Below, one piece after another: positions 58,452 to 64,000 of a DNA stretch of 64,000 nucleotides. The translations under genes and the position numbers were made by a program. How positions within the stretch are numbered: position 1 is the first letter of the stretch; each line of letters opens with the position of its first letter. The DNA lies in the NCBI RefSeq assembly GCF_001941485.1, contig NZ_CP009247.1:2170001-2234000 (forward strand), in the 5' to 3' direction. The notes beneath the pieces were generated by a model. The model did not search any database and was not told the DNA's origin. It worked only from the letters and a program-made list of their open reading frames with translations. This DNA comes from Corynebacterium frankenforstense DSM 45800 (lineage in GTDB: Bacteria > Actinomycetota > Actinomycetes > Mycobacteriales > Mycobacteriaceae).

Positions 58452-59444
58452 CTACTCAGCCGGCCCGTAGACCACGTGCCGCTCGGCCTCCGTGAAACCG
58501 CGGCGGTGGTACGCCTTGACCGCCGCCTCGTTGTCCGCCTCGACATAGAGGATGACACGGTCCGCGCCCCGGCGCACGAGGTGCTCGAGCCCGACCTCGA
58601 GCAGCGGGTCGCCGAGCCGGCGGCCGCGGAAGTCGGAGGCCAGCCCGATGACGTAGACCTCGCCGACGGCCTCGCCGGCCGGCCCGCCGTGCCACTTCGT
58701 CCAGTGGAAGCCCGCCAGCGGCGGCACAGAGCCCTGCGCGGACTCGGTCCCCTCTCCCCCGGCGGCGTCCTCGGCCCCGGTGGCGGTGACGGAGTCGCCG
58801 CCGCTCCACAGGAGCCACACGTCACCCGCGTCGAACCACTCGGCCTCCATGGCCCGCTCGAGGCGCCCGCGGTCCCAGCCGCCCTGCTCGGGGTGCCAGG
58901 AGAAGGCCTCGTTGTTGGCCTGCAGCCACGCGTCGAGCACCGCGTCGCGGCCGAAGCGGCGCTCGGACTCCGCCAGGTCGAGGGCAAGGAAACCCTCGCG
59001 CCCCACCTCGGCGACGCCGGGCGCGGTGAAGGAGACGGACGCGGCGTCGAAAAGCGTCTCCCCGGCGACGGCGAGCACGAGCAGCTCACGCTGCGCGCCG
59101 TAACCCAGCTCGCGCGCGAAGGCGCGCGCGGGCTCCAGGTCGCCGTGGGCCCACAGCGGGGTCGGCCCCAGCTTCCCGACGAGCGCGCGGCCCACCCCGG
59201 CGCGCCGCGCCTCCGGGTCGACGACCAGCTCGGCGGACTCCCCGTCGGCGGCCGCGAGCCCCACCAGGGCACCGTCGCGGGTGACGGTGAGGTGGCGGTG
59301 GCCCAGGCGGGCGTCGTCGAGGCCGAGCAGGAACTGCTCGGAGAGGGCCTCGAAGCCGTCGGCCTCCGCGGCGCGCGCGACCAGGTCGCGGGCGGCCGCG
59401 GCGTCGGGGGCTCCGGTGTGCACGGTGATCTCGCTTGCGGTCAT
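58452..59444 (-). CDS. mshD: Mycothiol synthase
   Basis: 330 residues starting MTASEITVHTGAPD. Acetylates the Cys-GlcN-Ins intermediate, the final step to mycothiol. Two GNAT domains: N-terminal with ELVVDPEARRAGVGRALVGKLG, C-terminal with EVYVIGLASDFRGRRLGDPLLEVGLEHLVRRGADRVILYVEADNEAAVKAYHRRGF (intact acetyl-CoA site). A low-complexity insert (TATGAEDAAGGEGTESAQGS, ~230-250) is unusual. TAGGGT (59452-59457, minus strand) is 7 nt from the ATG (leaderless). Divergent from the DUF2993 gene, with only 44 bp between start codons. Confidence 0.95.
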   Translation of the reverse strand: MTASEITVHTGAPDAAAARDLVARAAEADGFEALSEQFLLGLDDARLGHRHLTVTRDGALVGLAAADGESAELVVDPEARRAGVGRALVGKLGPTPLWAHGDLEPARAFARELGYGAQRELLVLAVAGETLFDAASVSFTAPGVAEVGREGFLALDLAESERRFGRDAVLDAWLQANNEAFSWHPEQGGWDRGRLERAMEAEWFDAGDVWLLWSGGDSVTATGAEDAAGGEGTESAQGSVPPLAGFHWTKWHGGPAGEAVGEVYVIGLASDFRGRRLGDPLLEVGLEHLVRRGADRVILYVEADNEAAVKAYHRRGFTEAERHVVYGPAE

Positions 59445-59488
59445 GGCGCCCACCCTAGCCACGCGGGGCCCCGCTACAATGGCTCGTT

Positions 59489-60277
59489 GTGAAATTGTCC
59501 CGGAAACTGGTGCTCACCGGCGGCGTCGTGGTCGCCGTCGGCGCGTGTGGCCTGCTTGCCGACGCCGCGGTGGCCGCCCGTGCGGAGGCGCACGTCGCGT
59601 CCGCGGTGGCCCGGGAGTCCAACCTGGAGATGGAGCCGCGCGTCTCCATCGGCGGCAGCCCGTACCTGGCCTCGACGCTGACCGGCGAGATCTCCGGGAT
59701 GAGCGTCGAGGTGCTCGACGTGGACACCCCCGGCTTCGGCCTGGTCAACGCCTCCACCCAGCTCGACGGGTTGAAGGTGACCGCCGACCAGGTGGTCACC
59801 GGGGAGATCTCGGGGGCGCGCGCCGAGCTGAGCACCCGGCGCATCAGCCTCGACGGGGTGGCCGTCGGCGAGCAGCTGGGGATGACGGACCTGGACATCT
59901 CCAACCCCTACGACATCTCGCCGACCGGCGGCGGGGCCACCGAGGTGCAGCTGACCGGCACGCCGGACGGTTTCTCGGACCCGGTGACGGTGCTGGCCAC
60001 GCTGCGTCTCGACGGCGAGCACTTCACCATGCGCCCCTTCGAGGTCCTCGAGGCCCCCGAGGGCCGCGAGGAGGAGGCCGCCGCGGCGTTCTCCTGGGAC
60101 CTGGACACCCGGGTGCTGCCGCTGGAGTCGCGCGTGGAGTCGGTGGGCGTCAGCGGCGGTTCCCTGCGCTTCGAGGCGCAGCGGCGCAACATCACCGTCA
60201 GCCTGAGCGACCTCGCGCCGATCGAGTCGTCCGAGGCCAGCGACTTCGACTCCACGGACTACGGCGCCGGCAGGTAG
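59489..60277 (+). CDS. DUF2993 (LmeA-like) exported lipid-binding protein
   Basis: 262 residues from GTG (MKLSRKLVLTGGVVVAVGACGLLADAAVAARAEAHVA: signal anchor ~8-30). DUF2993 proteins have a BPI/SMP-like fold; LmeA in mycobacteria binds phosphoinositides and aids lipomannan growth. Here VSIGGSPYLASTLTGEISGMSVEVLDVD matches the family core. Role inferred from the family only. TACAAT at 59475-59480 lies 8 nt before the GTG (leaderless). The 3' end lies in a 39-bp tandem repeat that contains the stop codon. Confidence 0.85.
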   Translation: MKLSRKLVLTGGVVVAVGACGLLADAAVAARAEAHVASAVARESNLEMEPRVSIGGSPYLASTLTGEISGMSVEVLDVDTPGFGLVNASTQLDGLKVTADQVVTGEISGARAELSTRRISLDGVAVGEQLGMTDLDISNPYDISPTGGGATEVQLTGTPDGFSDPVTVLATLRLDGEHFTMRPFEVLEAPEGREEEAAAAFSWDLDTRVLPLESRVESVGVSGGSLRFEAQRRNITVSLSDLAPIESSEASDFDSTDYGAGR

Positions 60278-60349
60278 CGGGCGGCACAGGTCCCGGCGCG
60301 CGGCGCCGACAGGTAGCGGACGGCGCAGGTCCCGGCGCGCGGCGCCGAC
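60262..60349. repeat. 39-bp tandem repeat spanning the DUF2993 stop codon
   Basis: Units 60262-60300 and 60301-60339 differ at three positions (both contain CGCCG-CAGGTAGCGG and CAGGTCCCGGCGCG); a 10-bp partial third unit follows. The stop TAG lies in unit 1 and an in-frame TAG also occurs in unit 2, since 39 is a multiple of three. Confidence 0.85.
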
Positions 60350-60421
60350 CTCAGCGCCGGGGACGGGACGCCGACAGGACGCGGGACCCGGGCGGCACAG
60401 CACGACCCGCGCGCGGCGCTC

Positions 60422-61522
60422 CTAGTGCCAGCGCAGGAAGTCGCGCAGCACCTGCCGCAGCGGGCGGTCACTGAACCGGGTCTCCTCGCGCGGGGCGAAG
60501 ACCTCGATGGCGTCGGGCACGGTGTGCAGGCGGATCTCGTCGAACTCGCCGGCCAGCTCCCCGTCGACCTGGAAGTTGCGCGGGCGCACGCTGCGCAGCG
60601 TGAGGTCGGCGGCGTCGTCGACGCGCACGGTGCGCTTCTCGATGAACCGCTCGAACCAGCGCGAGTGCCCCATGCCCAGCAGGTGCAGCATGCCGGCCAC
60701 ACCGCCAACGCCGTCGAGGTGGGTCAGGCCGAACAGGCCGAGGCCGCGGTCGAAGGAGTTCGCCGGGTTGGTCACCACGGGCAGCGGTCCCAGGAAGGTC
60801 CACGGGTTCGTGTTCGAGGCGAAGAGCAGCGGCAGGTCGTCCAGCTCCATCTCCCCGCCGTCCACCGAGGTCGCGCGCACGCTGATCTGCGGCGGGTCAC
60901 GGCGGATGCGGTTCCAGGCCAGAAGCGAGGTGGTCAGGTAGAGCAGCGGGGTCGCCGCGAAGCCGCGGGAGCGGGCGCGCTCCATCCGCGCGATGACGTC
61001 GGCGTCGATGCCGAAGCCGGCGTTGACGCCGAACCAGTTGCCGTTCCAGCGGGCCAGGTGGATCGTGCGGCGCAGGTCCTCGCGCAGCAGCCGGGCCAGC
61101 AGCTCCGCCGCGGCCACCGGGTCCTGCGGGAAGCCGAGCGCGCGGGCGAAGACGTTGGCCGAGCCCGTCGGCAGCAGCGCGAGCGCCGGCAGCTCGGCGG
61201 GCTCGGGGGCGGGCGCGCCCGGCTCGGCCTCGGCGATCCGGGTCGGGTCGGTGTCGTCGGCCGCGCCCTCGGAACCCGCGGCGTCGCCGCCGAGCAGGCC
61301 GTTGATGATCTCGTTGAGCGTGCCGTCACCGCCGACACCGATGACGACGTCGTAGTCCGCACGGGTCAGCCCGGCGCACAGCTCGACGGCGTGCTGCGGG
61401 TAGTGGGTGAACACGGACTTCAGCCGCAGGCCGGGCAGCGGCAGGAGGTGGGCGAGCACCTGCCGCATCACCTCGGGCCGTTGACCCGTCGAGTTCGGGT
61501 TCGTGATCAGGAGCGCGCGCAT
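60422..61522 (-). CDS. Diacylglycerol/lipid kinase family protein
   Basis: 366 residues. Phosphorylates diacylglycerol or a related lipid. VVIGVGGDGTLNEIINGLLG (~60-80) is the GGDGT nucleotide motif; LLPTGSANVFARALGFP is the second conserved block; FGVNAGFGIDADVIARME the third. An acidic Ala/Glu insert (AAGSEGAADDTDPTRIAEAEPG) separates the first two. TAGGGT (61529-61534, minus strand) sits 6 nt before the ATG (leaderless). Confidence 0.93.
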   Translation of the reverse strand: MRALLITNPNSTGQRPEVMRQVLAHLLPLPGLRLKSVFTHYPQHAVELCAGLTRADYDVVIGVGGDGTLNEIINGLLGGDAAGSEGAADDTDPTRIAEAEPGAPAPEPAELPALALLPTGSANVFARALGFPQDPVAAAELLARLLREDLRRTIHLARWNGNWFGVNAGFGIDADVIARMERARSRGFAATPLLYLTTSLLAWNRIRRDPPQISVRATSVDGGEMELDDLPLLFASNTNPWTFLGPLPVVTNPANSFDRGLGLFGLTHLDGVGGVAGMLHLLGMGHSRWFERFIEKRTVRVDDAADLTLRSVRPRNFQVDGELAGEFDEIRLHTVPDAIEVFAPREETRFSDRPLRQVLRDFLRWH

Positions 61523-61592
61523 GCCCCCACCCTAACGGTCAACGCCCCCTCCCAGACCGCCGTCGTCACGCGCGCCTTGTAGCCTGGTGCGC

Positions 61593-62327
61593 ATGAGCCA
61601 CGAGCACGACAACGCGCAGAACAACCCCGATTCCCGGGCGGACACCGCCGCCGACGCCCAGGCCGCCGGAAAGGCCGCCGGGCAGGGCTCGGACCAGCAG
61701 CCGATGAAGGCGCGCACCCTCGACGGCAACGAGGCGATCAACCTCGCCGCCGAGCAGTCCAAGGACACCGCCGGGCGCAACATCCCGAACCTGGGCGACC
61801 TGCCCGTGGCCGAGGACACCGCGAACCTGCGCCAGGGCCCGAACATCCACGACGGCCTGCTCGCCCTGCTGCCCCTGGTGGGCGTGTGGCGCGGCACCGG
61901 CGAGGCGGACACCGCCGAGGACGGCCAGTACGCCTTCGGCCAGCAGGTCACCTTCGCCCACGACGGCGAGAACTACCTCGTCTTCGAGTCCCGCATCTGG
62001 AAGATCGACGAGAACGGCGAGGCGACCGGCCAGGACCAGCGCGAGTCCGGCTTCTGGCGCATCGACGCCAAGGACAACATCGAGATCGTGACCACGCACT
62101 CGACCGGCGTGGCCGAGATCTTCTACGGCAAGCCGATCTCCGAGCGCGCCTGGCAGGTCGAGTCGGCCTCCACCATGGTCACCGAGACCGGCCCGAAGGC
62201 CCTCGGCCCGGGCAAGCGCCTCTACGGCCTGCTGCCCAACAACCACCTGGGCTGGGTCGACGAGCGCATGGTCGACGGCGAGCTGCGCCCGCGCATGTCC
62301 GCCGAGCTGACCCGCTACGCCGGCTAG
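61593..62327 (+). CDS. Nitrobindin-like FABP family protein (DUF1794)
   Basis: 244 residues. The first ~85 are hydrophilic and Ala/Asn/Gln-rich; then a ten-strand beta-barrel: LLPLVGVWRGTGEADTAEDGQYAFGQQVTFAHDGENYLVFESRIWKID with the G-x-W-x-G-x-G nitrobindin motif, ESGFWRIDAKDNIEIVTTHSTGVAEIFYG, and the C-terminal ELRPRMSAELTRYA. Nitrobindins bind ferric haem and detoxify peroxynitrite; whether the haem His is retained was not established. TAGCCT at 61580-61585 is 7 nt before the ATG. Divergent from the lipid kinase. Confidence 0.88.
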   Translation: MSHEHDNAQNNPDSRADTAADAQAAGKAAGQGSDQQPMKARTLDGNEAINLAAEQSKDTAGRNIPNLGDLPVAEDTANLRQGPNIHDGLLALLPLVGVWRGTGEADTAEDGQYAFGQQVTFAHDGENYLVFESRIWKIDENGEATGQDQRESGFWRIDAKDNIEIVTTHSTGVAEIFYGKPISERAWQVESASTMVTETGPKALGPGKRLYGLLPNNHLGWVDERMVDGELRPRMSAELTRYAG

Positions 62328-62330
62328 GCG

Positions 62331-62397
62331 CCGGCCTACCCGGGGTCAGGCGCGCACCCACCCGGGACCAAGCACCGGCCCACCCGGGGCCAGACGC
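62331..62397. repeat. Imperfect repeats between the nitrobindin-like and pabC-like genes
   Basis: CCGGCCTACCCGGGGTCAGG (from 62331) and CCGGCCCACCCGGGGCCAGA (from 62375) differ at a few positions over 23 bp, with a third ACCCACCCGGGACCA between. Confidence 0.6.
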
Positions 62398-62462
62398 CCC
62401 GGCCCCCGGGGCCGGGGAACGCGCCCACCCGCCGCGTGCGCGCCCGCGCGGGGCACGCGCGG

Positions 62463-62472
62463 CGTCGGCAAT
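62463..62472 (-). other. ATTGCCGACG 3'-end motif, pabC-like copy
   Basis: Minus strand TCAATTGCCGACGCCGCGCG starts 4 nt after the stop codon; all 20 bases match 51641-51660. A GC-rich hairpin (CGCGTGC/GCACGCG, about 62434-62459) follows. Confidence 0.65.
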
Positions 62473-62479
62473 TGACAGG

Positions 62480-63451
62480 TCAGGAACCCAGCGCGCCCTC
62501 GATGAGCGCGCGGACCTCCTCGGGGTCCCCGCCGACCTCGAGGGTCTTGCCGTCCAGGGAGAGCACCCGGGCGGCCACGCGCACCGAGGAGACCAGCCAC
62601 ACGCTCTCGGCGGTCTTGAGGTCGCGCAGGTAGATGTCGCGTGCCTTGCAGCGCCAGCCGGCGGCCTCGGCGTGCTCGAAGAGCGCCGCCTGCGTGGTGC
62701 CCGGCAGCACCTCGCCGCCCGGCACCGGGGTGCGCAGCCGCTTCTTGGACTTGGCCAGCACCACCGTCGAGGTCGCGCCCTCGAGCACGCGCGGGCCCTT
62801 GTCGGGGTGCACGTCGCGGGGGTCGACGTAGATGACGTCGTCGGTGCCGTGGGCGTGCGCCCAGCGCAGCGCGGCCATGTTCGCCGCGTAGTTCAGCGTC
62901 TTCGCGCCCACCGTCAGCCAGGGTGCGACGCGACGCTCCTCGCCCGGCCCGGTGCCGCCGCGGGTGACCTCGTCGACGCCGGGCAGCGTGGTGTCCACGC
63001 TGAAGCCGCGCGGGGTGGTCATCACCTTCACCCCGTTGGCGCGCTGGTCGAGGGTCTTCTGCGGGATGTCGCTGAGCACCAGCCACGCGCTGGGGAAGCC
63101 GGTCGAGGCGCGCCCGCGGGTGTAGGTCCACACGCACTTGGCGTCGACACCCTCGCCGCGCTCGGTCACCCAGGCCTCGGCGGCCTCGGCGGTCGCGCGC
63201 GCCCAGTACTCCGCGTCCGGCTCCGGCATGTCGAGCAGCCGCGCCGAGGAGCGGAAGCGCTCCGCGTGCCTGCGCAGGTTGGCGGCCTTGCCGTCGCGGA
63301 TGAGCAGCGTCTCGAAGACCCCGTCACCGCGGGTGACCGCCGCGTCGTCCCAGAAGATGAACGGCAGGTTCGGGTTGTTACGCCGGATCGAACCCCCGAA
63401 CGGTTCCAGGACGAAGATGACGGGCGCTCGGGTTCCTTGTGGGACAGCCAT
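62480..63451 (-). CDS. pabC: Aminodeoxychorismate lyase-like class IV aminotransferase
   Basis: 323 residues starting MAVPQGTRAPVIF. PLP fold-type IV: AAVTRGDGVFETLLIRDGKAANLRRHAERF, the PLP Lys in WLTVGAKTLNYAANMAALRWA, and VLEGATSTVVLAKSKKRLRTPVPGGEVLPGTTQ (E-G-x-x-S/T-N-like). It probably makes p-aminobenzoate for folate; D-amino-acid or branched-chain aminotransferases share the motifs, so PabC is the best guess. CATAAT (63458-63463, minus strand) lies 6 nt before the ATG. Divergent from ygfZ, a folate-dependent protein. Confidence 0.85.
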   Translation of the reverse strand: MAVPQGTRAPVIFVLEPFGGSIRRNNPNLPFIFWDDAAVTRGDGVFETLLIRDGKAANLRRHAERFRSSARLLDMPEPDAEYWARATAEAAEAWVTERGEGVDAKCVWTYTRGRASTGFPSAWLVLSDIPQKTLDQRANGVKVMTTPRGFSVDTTLPGVDEVTRGGTGPGEERRVAPWLTVGAKTLNYAANMAALRWAHAHGTDDVIYVDPRDVHPDKGPRVLEGATSTVVLAKSKKRLRTPVPGGEVLPGTTQAALFEHAEAAGWRCKARDIYLRDLKTAESVWLVSSVRVAARVLSLDGKTLEVGGDPEEVRALIEGALGS

Positions 63452-63491
63452 ACCTCGATTATGCCTGTTTCGCATGGCTACCATCGGGGGC

Positions 63492-64000
63492 GTGACGGAT
63501 TCGCAGACCTACCGCTCCCCCCTTCTGGACCTACCGGGCGCCACGCCGGCGAACCCGGACGACCCCGCGGCCGCGGGCATCGACGCCGCCGGCGTCGCCT
63601 GGCACTACGGCGACCCGCTCGGCGAGCAGCGCGCGGCCACCCGGGGCCCCGTGATCATCGACCGCTCGCAGCGCGGCGTGCTGCGCGTGACCGGCGAGGA
63701 GGCCGCGGAGTTCCTCAACAACCTGCTCTCCCAGAAGCTCGACGACGCCGAGCCCGGATTCTCCGCCGAGGCGCTCGACATGGACTCCCAGGGCCACGTC
63801 GTCCACCACGCCTTTGTCACCCGCACCGCCGACGCCTTCTACCTGGACCTCCCGGCCGCGCAGGCCGGGTCGCTGCGCGGCTACCTCGAGCGGATGATCT
63901 TCTGGTCCAAGGTCACCGTCGAGCCCACCGAACTGGGCGTGGTCACCGTCCTGGGTGACACCGCCTCAATTGACGACGCCGCGCTGCCCGGCGTCGCCGT
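63492..64000 (+). CDS. ygfZ: Folate-binding protein YgfZ (GcvT-like), 3' end cut by window
   Basis: The first 169 residues, from GTG (VTDSQTYRSPLLDLPG). Segments RGPVIIDRSQRGVLRVTGEEAAEFLNNLLSQ and GFSAEALDMDSQGHVVHHAFV match YgfZ/GcvT aminomethyltransferase folds. YgfZ uses tetrahydrofolate to help build iron-sulphur proteins. The diagnostic KGCYxGQE motif would lie beyond the window. TACCAT at 63479-63484 is 7 nt before the GTG (leaderless). Confidence 0.9.
   Translation, partial: MTDSQTYRSPLLDLPGATPANPDDPAAAGIDAAGVAWHYGDPLGEQRAATRGPVIIDRSQRGVLRVTGEEAAEFLNNLLSQKLDDAEPGFSAEALDMDSQGHVVHHAFVTRTADAFYLDLPAAQAGSLRGYLERMIFWSKVTVEPTELGVVTVLGDTASIDDAALPGVA

Overview
The window is a high-GC actinobacterial chromosome segment. 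Gene content and order point to Corynebacterium: mshD (mycothiol), ramA next to cysK-cysE, a gntR1-type regulator between nrdF and nrdHIE, cat-dusB-phoU-pstBACS, and MurA with Asp instead of Cys in the active-site loop. I can name the genus with fair confidence from recalled neighbourhoods and motifs, but not the species. Many genes (at least 17 here) have a TANNNT-type -10 box 6-8 nt upstream of the ATG/GTG, so leaderless transcription is common; I used this pattern to pick several starts.

Layout. 1-7.9 kb: P1 peptidase (partial), DUF2017, clpS, a secreted/anchored Pro/Gln-rich protein, pncB, a DinG/XPD-like helicase, a Pth2-like hydrolase and serB. 8-18.1 kb: ctaD, a 1.1 kb gene-free stretch with direct repeats, then class Ib ribonucleotide reductase (nrdF; nrdH-nrdI-nrdE) interrupted by gntR1, followed by rpmJ (cysteine-free form) and nadE. 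18.2-24.7 kb: fructosamine-kinase-like and pyridoxamine-oxidase-like genes; a compact cluster of small membrane protein, ABC-2 exporter and NarL-type two-component system with its own operator-like repeats and different codon use; two identical tRNA-Ala genes; a membrane-anchored DsbA-like protein. 24.8-33 kb: pgm, an alanine/sodium symporter, a two-gene CrcB fluoride channel, and a MacB/FtsX-like ABC exporter. 33.3-39.1 kb: one rRNA operon (16S-23S-5S, minus strand) with two tandem promoters. 39.1-46.4 kb: murA, ramA, cysK, cysE and another FtsX-type ABC system. 46.6-49.8 kb: a tRNA-rich, gene-poor section (Phe, Asp, Asp, Glu, Lys) with csoR, an amidase gene and two copies of a ~100 bp inverted-repeat element. 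49.9-58.4 kb: cat, dusB, phoU and convergent pstSCAB with 11-bp-periodic Pho-box-like repeats on both sides. 58.4-64 kb: mshD, a DUF2993 protein, a lipid kinase, a nitrobindin-like protein, pabC-like and ygfZ (cut by the window end).

Functional themes are deoxynucleotide synthesis (nrd), phosphate uptake (pst/phoU), cysteine synthesis (cysK/cysE) and mycothiol, NAD synthesis by two routes (pncB, nadE), and carbon regulation (gntR1, ramA, cat). The most notable unexplained signal is a short motif, ATT(G/T)CCGACG, found within 0-25 nt downstream of the stop codons of six genes, just ahead of hairpins, and once as a complete palindrome between cat and dusB. The second is the ~100 bp element at 47.1 and 49.3 kb.
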